Of a DNA stretch of 64,000 nt, positions 27,686 through 36,733 are shown piece after piece (positions within the stretch are counted from its first letter, which is position 1; the number at the start of each line of letters is the position of its first letter). The notes under the pieces are model-generated. The model was not told the DNA's origin, did no database searches, and saw only the letters and a list, made by a program, of their open reading frames with translations. The translations under genes and the position numbers were made by a program. Origin of the DNA: an uncultured Schlesneria sp. Its GTDB lineage: Bacteria > Planctomycetota > Planctomycetia > Planctomycetales > Planctomycetaceae. The stretch is taken from contig CAIQIR010000019.1 in assembly GCA_903871875.1 (NCBI GenBank), forward strand, positions 1 to 64,000, in the 5' to 3' direction.

Positions 27686-28594
27686 TCACCGGCTGGCTGT
27701 CGCCAAGGCTTCAGTCGCATTTTCTGCCGATCGATCGCGTCGTGGCCCCTCTGAGGCGAGTTCAAATGCCTGTCGACTACCGACGCGGCCAGGCCAGCCG
27801 AGATACCGTGGGCGCCCAGAAACCATTGCTCGCAGTGGCTCGGACGTCTTTTGATTGAGAACCACCAGGTCTCCAACACGCAACTCAGCCAATTGGGGGG
27901 CAGTCAATTGAACGGTACCCAACCTGACCGAAATCTGAGTTGTCATGTCCCGAGCCAGTGCCTCGAGTTGTTCGCGTGCGGAAACGATTGTTGTCGGTTC
28001 GGGCGTTCGAACGGGGCCGAAGAGTTCAATCAAGAATTCGTGCGGAAGAATCCAGGACCATTGCCCAGAACCGATTGACGTCTTAATCGTCGAGCTGCAC
28101 ACGATGAAAGGTGCTTTGAATTTGAAAATCTTGGTCCGCCGCAAGTTAGGTTCCGCTTCGTCGGGTTGAAGGCCGATCGGTGCATCGCCAGCCCACGACT
28201 CAACCAGGCTATTGACGATCGTCGAGATGAAAAACTCACCGATCGATTGTTCCGCGGGAGTCAGTTCTCGCTCTTCAGGCCATTCTGCGGGTTGCTCACC
28301 CAAGAGTGCCCCGACAAGAACCTGGGCCAAGGGACTCGGCAATGCAATCGCAGAAAGTGACGAGACGTTTGCCAACTTAACGCGGAAGGCGGTCACCTTT
28401 TCCGACCATGCCTGCAGGCAGTCAAGTGGCCAAGCCGTGATGCAATCGTCCAGATGAATCTCAACCTGCAATCCGAGCCCCGCAATCACCTCGGCCAGTT
28501 GCGAATTCGACCGTGTCAGCCACTGGACGAGATTCGCTCGGGTTTCGGGATGAAGCGAAGGAGGACGCGAAAAATCGTGAGGTTGAATCGTCAT
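27686..28594 (-). CDS. fliM: Flagellar motor switch protein FliM, short N-terminus
   Basis: 302 residues. The ATG overlaps the fliL stop as ATGA (28591-28594), fixing the start. It begins almost at the conserved HDFSRPPSLHPE segment (YDFxRPD in most FliMs). The usual first 30-40 residues, with the LSQDEIDALL motif that binds phosphorylated CheY, are absent. The middle CheC-like domain (about 20-190) and the C-terminal SpoA domain (LRVGDLVVLNQKTSEPLRA) are present, followed by a polar tail. It links FliG to FliN in the rotor. Confidence 0.9.
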   Translation of the reverse strand: MTIQPHDFSRPPSLHPETRANLVQWLTRSNSQLAEVIAGLGLQVEIHLDDCITAWPLDCLQAWSEKVTAFRVKLANVSSLSAIALPSPLAQVLVGALLGEQPAEWPEERELTPAEQSIGEFFISTIVNSLVESWAGDAPIGLQPDEAEPNLRRTKIFKFKAPFIVCSSTIKTSIGSGQWSWILPHEFLIELFGPVRTPEPTTIVSAREQLEALARDMTTQISVRLGTVQLTAPQLAELRVGDLVVLNQKTSEPLRAMVSGRPRYLGWPGRVGSRQAFELASEGPRRDRSAENATEALATASR

Positions 28595-29211
28595 TGCACG
28601 TGAAATTCTTCAAACAGGATGTCCTGCACTCGTTCGTGACCGTCTTTGAACATCAGCGAATTGAAATTGTCCTGAATTTCGCGACGCAGGCGGTTGACGC
28701 CCACTTTTCCGCGAATGTCTTCCATCGTTTTGTCGGCCAAGTGGCTGGTTAACCAGGTTTTCAGCTTTGGTTTTGTCGCTTCCAACGCGGCTTGGACTTC
28801 TGCTTCGTATTTGGCATCTGTCTGGAGCGAGATATCAATCGAGAGGAATTTGATCAATTGAGGTTCATTCAGATTGACGACCATTTGTCCGAAGTGCAGG
28901 AAACAGGGGCCTTCCTTCGGAAGATTTTGCGCGTCGTCCTTGGCGCCGTGGCCACCATGGTCTTTGCTCCCATGTCCCCCGTGGTCCGCAGCATGAGCGT
29001 CGGCTTTCGGTGCGGCCTCTTTTTTCGCGTCGTGTCCAGATTTTTCCTTGTCGTGCCCTGCTTTGGCGTCATGACTAGTAGCAGGCGCAGCCGTTTCAGG
29101 TGCGTGTCCGCCGCTCATCAGTGTGGGAATCAGGATACTCGGCAGCAGAATGCCCACAGCTGCTGAAGCGAGTCCGACACCGCCCAAAAGGATGATTTTC
29201 TTTAAATTCAT
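28591..29211 (-). CDS. fliL: FliL with His-rich periplasmic linker
   Basis: About 206 residues from ATG 29211, which follows GAGG. One membrane helix (ILLGGVGLASAAVGILLPSI) is followed by a long linker at about 35-95 that contains nine His residues (36-88), mostly in HD, HG and GGHG units, with Lys, Asp and Ala. The folded FliL domain follows (LHFGQMVVNLNEPQ, FLSIDISLQT, LKTWLTSHLADKTMEDIRG). FliL surrounds the stator and raises torque. The His-rich linker is longer and richer than in model species and could bind metal. Confidence 0.92.
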   Translation of the reverse strand: MNLKKIILLGGVGLASAAVGILLPSILIPTLMSGGHAPETAAPATSHDAKAGHDKEKSGHDAKKEAAPKADAHAADHGGHGSKDHGGHGAKDDAQNLPKEGPCFLHFGQMVVNLNEPQLIKFLSIDISLQTDAKYEAEVQAALEATKPKLKTWLTSHLADKTMEDIRGKVGVNRLRREIQDNFNSLMFKDGHERVQDILFEEFHVQ

Positions 29212-29590
29212 GATCGAAACCTCAAAATCGAGAACCACGCTTGCCCAAAGCCCCCCTTTGGCCACAGGCGCAATTCACCTATAGGGTTCACATCGACAAT
29301 GGGACAAACAACCTTGAGGGTTTCGGGGGATTTTCCTTAAAAATAGCTCACTAACTTTAGGAAAGATGTGCCGAAAAAGTAGATCCGCCGGAAACTGTGA
29401 ATCATTGGTGCGAACGGCGGAAAAAGTCGCATGGACGGATCGGCCAGTTCGTCTGGAACTGCTTGGGGCGGCATATCCGGACGCGTAGCGAGAGTTCCGG
29501 GAACATCTGAACAGTCTCATTCAATAGACGCAGTGAACTCCGACAGTGCCTCACCAAGTCCGGCAAGAGCAAAAATCGAAGGGATTGACG
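29212..29590. other. 379-bp gap between fliG and fliL, no supported gene
   Basis: Short frames on both strands have no motif or ribosome binding site. The stretch around 29335-29360 is A/T-rich and could contain a promoter for fliL and the genes after it, but I see no convincing -35/-10 pair or sigma-28 box. Confidence 0.5.
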
Positions 29591-30607
29591 TTACTCGATC
29601 CACATCAGGGTGCCATCTTTGTCTTGTTGCCGAATGACGTTCGCCATTTCGCGTCGGGCCTGCTCGACCTTCGAAGGTGAAACCGAGTTCAGTAGTTCCA
29701 TTTCCTCGGTCAACGTGGCTCGAACGCGTTCGGAAAGGTTTTTCATGACCTTTTCCACAATATCCTCTGGAGCCGTCTTCAGCGCCAAAGCAACCACTTT
29801 CAATTCGAGTTGAGTCAGGAGTTTTTGGACCGACCGATCCTGGATTCTGAGGATATCTGCGTAGTCATACAGGCTGTCGTCGATTTGGGCAGCCAGTTCT
29901 TCGTCCTGTTCGGTCAGCGCTTCCATCAATCGCAATCGTTCTTCTCGTTCGACCATCTGCAGAATACCGATCAGGGTCTTGAAGCGACTGTCCTGTTCGT
30001 TTCCCTTAGAAAGGTCGATTGTCTTGCATGCTTTGGCGACCGCTTGCATCACTTTTTGAACGACGACGGGGTGAACCGTCGATTTGACGGCTAGCAACAT
30101 GAAAATTTGTTGGCGCTGCTCGGGAGGAAGTTGTTCGAGCACGCTGCTCGTAAATTCCATCGGTAATTCCCGAAGGACTAGAGCTACCGAGCGCAATGTT
30201 TCGCGCTTAAGGGCCGCAGCCAAAACCACGGGGGGCAATTTCGTCAATTCTGCGACAACATCATTTTCAGCTGAAACGTCGTCGGAAGACTTGTCTTGGT
30301 TGGTGTTTGCGTCACTCTCTGTGGAATCAGATGCGGATTTGCCATGTGCGCCTTCGTGCATCCGTTCAAGCTGTGGGGATCCACGCAAAGACTCCTTCAC
30401 TTCCCGCTGCATTTCGCGAAACTCTTGAAGCACTTGCACGTCGAGTTCACTCAAGTCCGCGCGTTGAGAGACATTTCTAATGGCTGATTGCAACAGCGTT
30501 GCGGTCTCGACACCGACCATCTCCAATACCTTCGTCAAGGACGGCGGCGGTAGACGCCTAAGCAGGATCGCCGCCTTGTCGAGGTTTGTGGGAGGATTCA
30601 GTGCCAT
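29591..30607 (-). CDS. fliG: Flagellar motor switch protein FliG
   Basis: About 338 residues from ATG 30607. The N-terminal domain has NLDKAAILLRRLP. The middle domain reads LRSVALVLRELPMEFTSSVL where most FliGs have EHPQTIA just before; here the corresponding residues are KRET. The C-terminal torque domain is well preserved (IQDRSVQKLLTQLELKVVAL, MKNLSERVRATLTEEMELL, QARREMANVIRQ) and keeps the acidic pair and Arg that contact MotA. A polar linker at about 75-110 is long. It is the first gene of the flagellar unit as transcribed. Confidence 0.92.
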   Translation of the reverse strand: MALNPPTNLDKAAILLRRLPPPSLTKVLEMVGVETATLLQSAIRNVSQRADLSELDVQVLQEFREMQREVKESLRGSPQLERMHEGAHGKSASDSTESDANTNQDKSSDDVSAENDVVAELTKLPPVVLAAALKRETLRSVALVLRELPMEFTSSVLEQLPPEQRQQIFMLLAVKSTVHPVVVQKVMQAVAKACKTIDLSKGNEQDSRFKTLIGILQMVEREERLRLMEALTEQDEELAAQIDDSLYDYADILRIQDRSVQKLLTQLELKVVALALKTAPEDIVEKVMKNLSERVRATLTEEMELLNSVSPSKVEQARREMANVIRQQDKDGTLMWIE

Positions 30608-30790
30608 CTTCAACGGAGTTCCGTCCTTGAGGGATTGCCATTTTCGCTTGCGGGTGACAGAGAATGGTCCGCGCGCGAAGGCCCAACGATTCTGGCCAAC
30701 AGAGGTTTACCATTCCCCGCCGATTAGGGGAAGATCGTCTATGCCGATGGCAGATCCCGGGTTGCCGACTGTTTTTAATTTCACAATCGG

Positions 30791-30824
30791 AAAACAGCCG
30801 ACTCCGCAAGCTGAATCGGCTGTT
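30791..30824 (-). terminator. Probable terminator after the 30894-31967 gene
   Basis: A nine-base-pair perfect stem (30793-30801 against 30816-30824) with a 14-base loop is followed on the minus strand by TTTT. It lies 70 bases past the TPR gene stop and upstream of fliG, so it separates the TPR gene from the flagellar cluster. Confidence 0.6.
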
Positions 30825-30893
30825 CATGTAATTTCATTTGGGATCAACGCAAAGCCGGCTGGCCGTTTGGCCTCTCGGCCGAGTCCGTTCTGA

Positions 30894-31967
30894 TCAAGGC
30901 ATTGGTTGATTGAGTGCCAAAGGCTGCTGGTGTAGTTCTGGCAGTTTTGCTTGTTCCGGGGGATTGGGAGTGGGCCCCGGTGGAAGTAGCGGCATCGATT
31001 CGTTTGACTCGATGATCCGTGCGGCAGGTGTTAACAGCGCCATCAGATGATCCTTCTGATCCTTCGGGCCTGTCACTCGTAATGCCGCCTCCAGGATTTC
31101 GGTCGAACGCGGATCTTGATTGTACATCAACACCACACCCAGCAAGAACAAGTGATCTTGGTCTCGCAGATTTTCCTTAGTCCATTTCGCGACGTTTAGG
31201 ATAAGTTCTGTCTGGGCAGGCTGGTTTTCTGGTCCCAATATTGATCCCAGCGTTTCACCGGATTTTCCAATGGTCGGATCGAGTGTGACCGCCGTTTTAA
31301 ATTCGCGAACGGCTTCCGGAAACCGCTTCAGCATCAGACAAGCGAATCCTAACCGGAGATGAGCGTCGGCACGTTCGTCTGCGGTGATGACGGCATTGTG
31401 ATAATTGATGTAGGCTTGAGTCCATTGTTGATGTTTCAGATTCTCGTCACCGAATGATTCCATCTCGCGGCTGCGTTGAATTGACTCGAGGCGTACGGGC
31501 GAAACGAGCCGAAGTTTGGGAGCTACCGGGATGGTCGAGCCATAGGCCCCAGGATTCGGAGCAGGGGGCAGAGCGGTTCCTGCCATCTGTGAAATTGGCT
31601 GCCCCGTTTGCTGTGGACCAGCGTTCGGGTTCGGAGTTGACGACGCGAGACCGAAAGCCAATGGAGGGCCCGGCAACTGAGCGGAATAGGCAAACGGGTT
31701 GACATAAACACCCGCTCCGAGCGGCACGGGCATCGGACGTCCATAAAAGGAGGAGATTCCTTCGCGGCCTTTGGATGGCAAGCTGCCCCCCAACGACAAC
31801 CCCGGTCCAGGCCAGCCCCAAATGCGTGGGTAATAAAGCTGATACTGGTATTCAACATTCGGTGGTGCGGCAGACCAAACTTGCGTTTGCGACCAACCGC
31901 AAGACGGGTTGCCAAACGCAAGTCCGACCCCAATCGCGAAACACACGAGAAATTGGCGAATTAACAT
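30894..31967 (-). CDS. Secreted Pro/Gly-rich protein with TPR repeats
   Basis: About 357 residues from ATG 31967, which follows GGAGGG. After a signal peptide (LVCFAIGVGLAFGNPSCG) comes a Tyr/Gly/Pro-rich region (about 30-150). TPR-like helices follow (HQQWTQAYINYHNAVITADE, DAHLRLGFACLMLKRFPEAV), then a Pro-rich tail. TPR proteins of this shape are common in planctomycete envelopes. Its place just upstream of fliG may be coincidence because a terminator stands between them. Confidence 0.78.
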   Translation of the reverse strand: MLIRQFLVCFAIGVGLAFGNPSCGWSQTQVWSAAPPNVEYQYQLYYPRIWGWPGPGLSLGGSLPSKGREGISSFYGRPMPVPLGAGVYVNPFAYSAQLPGPPLAFGLASSTPNPNAGPQQTGQPISQMAGTALPPAPNPGAYGSTIPVAPKLRLVSPVRLESIQRSREMESFGDENLKHQQWTQAYINYHNAVITADERADAHLRLGFACLMLKRFPEAVREFKTAVTLDPTIGKSGETLGSILGPENQPAQTELILNVAKWTKENLRDQDHLFLLGVVLMYNQDPRSTEILEAALRVTGPKDQKDHLMALLTPAARIIESNESMPLLPPGPTPNPPEQAKLPELHQQPLALNQPMP

Positions 31968-32283
31968 GTTGCCCTCCGCTCTCATTCAAATCCGGTACGA
32001 TCATCATTCTCGGGATCGTGACTGGGCGCGGTCAACGAGCGATTGAGTTCCTGAACGAAAAGCCGATCATCTCACCTCAATTCGAAGGTAAATTAGCGAA
32101 AACAGCGGACGGTCGCAGATGTTTACTTTTCGCAACGCGGTTCCCTGAGACCGACCGCATCGAGAATCGTAGGGCCAGTCCATCGTGGGGTTCCCATAGG
32201 ATTGCTATTATTCGCGGCGGAAAATTGCGAAATCGCAATATTTGATCATCCTGTTGGTTTCGTTCCTTTTGTTTTGGTCTGTT
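31968..32283. other. 316-bp divergent gap between a TPR gene and hisA
   Basis: No gene is supported. It must hold promoters for both sides. TATTAT at 32206-32211 is a possible -10 element for hisA without a good -35, and an inverted repeat follows it. Confidence 0.5.
32224..32239 (+). promoter_or_regulatory. Inverted repeat upstream of hisA
   Basis: ATTGCG and CGCAAT flank a four-base AAAT spacer, 44 bases before the hisA ATG and just after the possible -10. It could be an operator or chance. Confidence 0.25.
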
Positions 32284-33021
32284 ATGGAAATCCTTCCCGC
32301 AATTGATCTTCGAGGTGGCTGCTGCGTGCGCTTACGGCAAGGCGACTATGCCCAGGAAACGGTATTTGGCGACGATCCCGCCGAAATGGCCCGGCGCTGG
32401 GAGGCGGAAGGGGCGACGCGACTTCATCTGGTGGATCTCGACGGGGCCAAGGCCGGGCGACCGGTGAACGTGGCCGCGATTAAGGCCATCGTCCACGCGA
32501 TCGCCATTCCGTGCGAATTGGGTGGTGGGCTTCGCGACCAGGAATCGATTCGCATGATGTTGGAAGATGTCGGGGTTGATCGAGTCATCGTCGGGACTCA
32601 AGCGCTGAAACAGCCCGATTGGTTTAAGGAAATAGTACGGCAGTTTCCCGGTCACGTTGCGCTCGGTTTAGACGCTCGCGACGGCATGGTAGCGACCGCC
32701 GGGTGGTTGGATGTCTCCCACACGAAGGCCCTGGATTTGGCCAAACAATTTGTCGGTATCGATCTGGCGGCTGTGATCTATACGAACATTGCCAACGATG
32801 GTATGATGCAAGGCGTTGATGAGGCGACGATCAACGACATGGTGACACTGGCAGAATTGGGGCTCCCCGTAATTGCTTCAGGGGGAGTGAGTACGATGGC
32901 CGACGTCGAACGTCTAGCCGCTGTCTCGCGGGAACAACCCCAGCTAGTCGGCGCCATCATCGGCCGAGCCATCTATGAAGGAACGATTCGCGTTGCTGAT
33001 GCAGTGCGGATTGCAGGATGA
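32284..33021 (+). CDS. hisA: Histidine biosynthesis isomerase HisA
   Basis: 245 residues from ATG 32284, which opens into the family start MEILPAIDLRGG; a TTG at 32242 would add a hydrophobic 14-residue stretch that HisA does not have. No clear ribosome binding site precedes either. It is a beta/alpha barrel that isomerises ProFAR to PRFAR, the fourth step of histidine synthesis. The two catalytic Asps lie in AIDLRGG and GLDARDG, and the phosphate-binding motifs are VIASGGVSTM and AIIGRAIYEG. No other his gene is near. Confidence 0.95.
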   Translation: MEILPAIDLRGGCCVRLRQGDYAQETVFGDDPAEMARRWEAEGATRLHLVDLDGAKAGRPVNVAAIKAIVHAIAIPCELGGGLRDQESIRMMLEDVGVDRVIVGTQALKQPDWFKEIVRQFPGHVALGLDARDGMVATAGWLDVSHTKALDLAKQFVGIDLAAVIYTNIANDGMMQGVDEATINDMVTLAELGLPVIASGGVSTMADVERLAAVSREQPQLVGAIIGRAIYEGTIRVADAVRIAG

Positions 33022-33175
33022 ATTCCCAGATGATTCACGTCGAATGTCGGGAGACTCAGGCTCATGTTGAAAACCAACTGCTTCGGACTCCGATTGCGGA
33101 AATGAGTATCTGGCAAACTCGTCGTCGATGGTCGCGGCCAGGTACGAACTGTTCCTCTACAGAAGTAGGACGCTG

Positions 33176-34660
33176 ATGCCGAATACGACATCCGATAGTA
33201 CGGTCGCTCCGAAGACGTTGCCTCGGGTGCTTGGACTGTTCGATGCGACGGCGATGGTGGTCGGTTCAATTATTGGGTCAGGCATCTTTCTGAAAGTTGG
33301 CAACGTCGATCAGGCATTGATGGCCTGGGGTTTTCTTCCCATCATCAGTGTCTGGGTGTTTGTCGGGGTTGTCACGTTGTGTGGATCGCTGGCGCTGGCG
33401 GAACTGGCTGCGATGTATCCGCATGCGGGTGGTCCGTATCTCTACTTGCGCGAAGCCTATGGACGTCTGTTTGCGTTCCTATGGGGGTGGACAGAATTCT
33501 GGGTGGTTCGTTCGGGTTCGGTCGGAGCATTAGCATGTGCGACTGTGATTTATCTGGACGAGTTTTTGCGACCGTCATTGGACGTGGTGTCACCTCTCGG
33601 CCATCTTGGTCAAATGATTGTCGCATTGACAATCGTGATCGGCTTGTCAGTGATCAACATGATCAGCACGCGGTGGGGGGCCGTGGTGCAGAACGTCGCG
33701 ACGGTTGCCAAGTTAGGCTTCCTGGGATTGCTGATTGGACTTCCGTTGATCATGGGGAAGATCGATGTTGATCATCTTTTTCCCCTTTGGATCCCTTCGC
33801 CGGAAACAATGATTGTCACCCCCGTGGTTGATGAGGTCACGTCACAAGCACCTCTGGCAGGAGCTCCCAGGTCGCTGTTTGCCGCGTTGGGTGTGGCACT
33901 GATTGCGGTGTTTTGGCCCTACGATGGTTGGATCAACATTGCTCCGGTCGCAGAAGAAATCCGTGAACCGCAGTTTAACATTCCCCGGGCGTTGGCCTTG
34001 GGCATTGGGATCGTCGCACTGGTCTATATCGGGGCGAATGTCAGTTATCACCTCGTTCTATCGATGCCCGCGGTCGCGAAGAGTGATCGATTGGCCGCCG
34101 ATGTGTTTCGTGTCTTGTTTGGCGAGTGGGGTAGCAAGTTTGCCGCATTGGGGGTGTTGTGTTCGACTTTTGGAGCTGCCAACTCGAATCTCATTGCTGG
34201 TCCGCGAATCTACTTTGCGGCGGCTCGCGATGGTCTGGTTCCCCATTTCATTCAGCGGATACACCCCCAGTTTCATACGCCTTCAAATTCGATTTTGATT
34301 CAGGGGGTTTGGACTTCCATTCTGATCATCGTCTTCTATTCGATCAGCCAGAACCCCAAGCAGGTCTTTGATTTGATTACCGACGCCGTCATTTGTGCAG
34401 GATTGATTTTTTATAGTCTGGCGGTTGGTGCCGTCTATGTGTTGCGACGGAAACTCCCGAACGCGGATCGGCCCTACAAAACCTGGGGGTATCCCTGGAC
34501 ACCTGCCTTGCTGATCGTGACCTACGGCATCGCTTTCGTCGGAACTCTGGTTGATCAAACGGATAAGATCGCCTGGGTGCTCGCATTGATTGCTGCCGGC
34601 GTCGTCTACTATGTGATTGTGACACGATCAACGAATCAGGATAAACTCGTTCGAGTTTAA
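33176..34660 (+). CDS. APC-family amino-acid permease
   Basis: About 494 residues from ATG 33176, preceded by AGTAGGA. The first helix carries the family motif VGSIIGSGIFLKVG, whose unwound GSGIF binds the substrate amine. About 12 helices can be counted, and helix 6 lies around FWPYDGWINIAPVAEEIREP, as in the LAT/YfnA-type APC subgroup. It imports or exchanges amino acids; the specific substrate is not readable. Its last 33 bases overlap the end of the convergent PSCyt2-PSD1 gene. Confidence 0.92.
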   Translation: MPNTTSDSTVAPKTLPRVLGLFDATAMVVGSIIGSGIFLKVGNVDQALMAWGFLPIISVWVFVGVVTLCGSLALAELAAMYPHAGGPYLYLREAYGRLFAFLWGWTEFWVVRSGSVGALACATVIYLDEFLRPSLDVVSPLGHLGQMIVALTIVIGLSVINMISTRWGAVVQNVATVAKLGFLGLLIGLPLIMGKIDVDHLFPLWIPSPETMIVTPVVDEVTSQAPLAGAPRSLFAALGVALIAVFWPYDGWINIAPVAEEIREPQFNIPRALALGIGIVALVYIGANVSYHLVLSMPAVAKSDRLAADVFRVLFGEWGSKFAALGVLCSTFGAANSNLIAGPRIYFAAARDGLVPHFIQRIHPQFHTPSNSILIQGVWTSILIIVFYSISQNPKQVFDLITDAVICAGLIFYSLAVGAVYVLRRKLPNADRPYKTWGYPWTPALLIVTYGIAFVGTLVDQTDKIAWVLALIAAGVVYYVIVTRSTNQDKLVRV

Positions 34661-36733
34661 AAAAGCCCAATAGAGATCCTGGTACGCCTCAGGGGAATAA
34701 CTTGATTGGCGTACATCCGTCCGGGCATGGGGAAGCAGGTTTTTCAGTCGAGACATCTCGTTGGCGTCAGGTGGTCGGGAGAACGACGCCAGCAAGAGAG
34801 TTCGTAGCTTTTCGTTGTCAGAAGTTCTCCGGCGGATGATTTCCCCCAAAAAACTTCCGGCGGAAAGGTCAAGTGCCTTACCGATCAGCGGGCCATTCAT
34901 TAGGGAAAGTGCATTTCCAATCGAGCCGTCGAACGACATTGTTTCGTCATTGTCGTCCGTGTGAAATGTGACGATAAATTGCTGCAGCCATTGCTGCCGG
35001 ATTTGTTCTGCCTGTGCCCAGTCGACCGCTCCGACTTGATGGGCCTTGGTCGCGGTGAGTAATGAATCATAAGTCTGCTCGGCCGACATCGATTTGACAT
35101 ACATCCGGCTGAACGACGGCAGCTCACCTTTCACAGGATCGTCCGACTGATTGGAGTCGGAGAAACGGCTGCTGAGGTGATAAGGCTCTGAAAGGCAAAT
35201 CCAGCGGATCAGTTGTTTGATGTCATAGTCATTTCGAATGAACTGTTGTGACAGCATGGCCAGCAGTTCAGGATGGCTGACCGGTTGGTGTGATCCCATA
35301 TCGTCGACGCTGCGTGTAAATCCCGCGCCGAAAAAGTGCTCCCACATTCGGTTGATGAAAGCGGCGGCCAGTTGTGGTTGTTCCCCTGCGGTCATGAGTC
35401 GAGCCAATTCACGTCGGCGATTTGTGTCAGGGCTTGGGTCAATCGCATGGCCATTAAATCGGGGATAGGCCACGCGCATCAATCCATTTTGGGTTTCAAA
35501 GTAGATCGGCCCTCCGGCATCTTGCGTGATGAGTTCGGTGATTGCGCGTGACAAGTGTTCGGGCCGGGAATCAGGTGACAATCGAGAAACGGACGCCGTT
35601 TGCTGGAAAAAACTGTTGAGTTCCCAAAAGGCGAGTTGCTTTGTCTCGTCGAACGGATTGTTATGACATTGATTGCACTGAACTTGTCGGCCCAGAAATA
35701 ACTTTGCCGCAACCGCGGTAGCCGGAGTGGCATCATTGTTCAGATGGGCAATTAGAAAATTCGTGGCTCCGTTCTCGCTATTGTTTCCTTCGGCCGAAAT
35801 CAAATCGGCCACAATCTGATTCCACGGTCGATTTCTTGCAAAGCTCAGCCGCAGGAACTTTTGAAATGCTTCACGGTCGACTTGGGGATGCGACGAACGG
35901 CCGATCAATAAATTGGTCCATTTGATTGTGAAATTCCGCACGTACCCCGAATCATCTAGCAATTGGTCGATCAATTTCGCACGCTTTTCCGCGTGCGGAT
36001 CGGTTAAGAATGCTTCCGCTTCAGGGACCGTGGGGATACGTCCACTCAGATTCAAGTAGGATCGTCGTAACCATTCTGAATCGTCGGCTATGGCGGAAGG
36101 GTGAAGGCCGGTCGCCGTCCATCGCGACTGAATCTCTAAGTTAATTTGAGTCACGATTTCTGATGTTGAGAGCGTCGGGATCGAAGGCCGCGTCTCGCTG
36201 GGATCCTGAACATCTGTTTGTGGTTCCGTGGCAGAAACATGAGTTGCGGGATTCTCTGAATCCTCTAAGGAAATCGGTGGGCCATAACTGCGCGGCGCCG
36301 ATCGTCGAACGGGATTTGTAACGGTGGTCCCGACAGCATGACCAGATTCATGGTTTGCGGTGACCGCGACAGTCGATTTCATGGGGCGAGATACTTGCCA
36401 TGCAACAAACATGGCCGAGATCAGACAGACTGTCACCGCTCCGACCATCTGAGGAACGTTCCGTGGGGAGGTACGATTCACTGGCTGGTATTCCCGTTTT
36501 TGTGAGAAATCAGTGAGTGAATCGGATGAAAGAGGCTCGGGAACTCCAACTCCCGCGGTATTCCAATAGAGAGTCCCATGCAGATCGAGATAGGCGAGAT
36601 ATCTCCAACGAGCTTCTGGCGACGAGATAATCAATTGCTCCAAGCGGGGCGCTTCATCGGCCGAAAGACGCTCCTCACAAAGCGCTTCGAGCAATCCGTC
36701 CAGATCTTCCGGAATGTGATTGGTTCGCGTCAT
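34628..36733 (-). CDS. Anti-sigma-like N-terminus fused to PSCyt2-PSD1 (DUF1549-DUF1553)
   Basis: 701 residues from ATG 36733, which follows GAGG and overlaps the ECF sigma stop as ATGA; a longer upstream frame runs back through the sigma gene. Residues 8-58 (LDGLLEALCEERLSADEAPR, then SSPEARWRYLAYLDLH) match the cytoplasmic segment of planctomycete FecR-type anti-sigma proteins. One membrane helix lies at about 96-114 (VGAVTVCLISAMFVAW), then a disordered linker, then PSCyt2 with the CxxCH motif CNQCH at 353-357, then PSD1 to the C-terminus. The architecture suggests a membrane anti-sigma factor whose outer domain is a cytochrome-like enzyme module. The last 33 bases overlap the permease gene tail to tail. 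Confidence 0.88.
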   Translation of the reverse strand: MTRTNHIPEDLDGLLEALCEERLSADEAPRLEQLIISSPEARWRYLAYLDLHGTLYWNTAGVGVPEPLSSDSLTDFSQKREYQPVNRTSPRNVPQMVGAVTVCLISAMFVAWQVSRPMKSTVAVTANHESGHAVGTTVTNPVRRSAPRSYGPPISLEDSENPATHVSATEPQTDVQDPSETRPSIPTLSTSEIVTQINLEIQSRWTATGLHPSAIADDSEWLRRSYLNLSGRIPTVPEAEAFLTDPHAEKRAKLIDQLLDDSGYVRNFTIKWTNLLIGRSSHPQVDREAFQKFLRLSFARNRPWNQIVADLISAEGNNSENGATNFLIAHLNNDATPATAVAAKLFLGRQVQCNQCHNNPFDETKQLAFWELNSFFQQTASVSRLSPDSRPEHLSRAITELITQDAGGPIYFETQNGLMRVAYPRFNGHAIDPSPDTNRRRELARLMTAGEQPQLAAAFINRMWEHFFGAGFTRSVDDMGSHQPVSHPELLAMLSQQFIRNDYDIKQLIRWICLSEPYHLSSRFSDSNQSDDPVKGELPSFSRMYVKSMSAEQTYDSLLTATKAHQVGAVDWAQAEQIRQQWLQQFIVTFHTDDNDETMSFDGSIGNALSLMNGPLIGKALDLSAGSFLGEIIRRRTSDNEKLRTLLLASFSRPPDANEMSRLKNLLPHARTDVRQSSYSPEAYQDLYWAFLNSNEFILIR

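Noticed and set aside
30715-30730. GCCGATTA, close to a sigma-28 -10 element, inside a CCCC/GGGG hairpin
   Set aside because: It is on the plus strand, opposite to fliG and to the TPR gene, and no matching -35 element is present.
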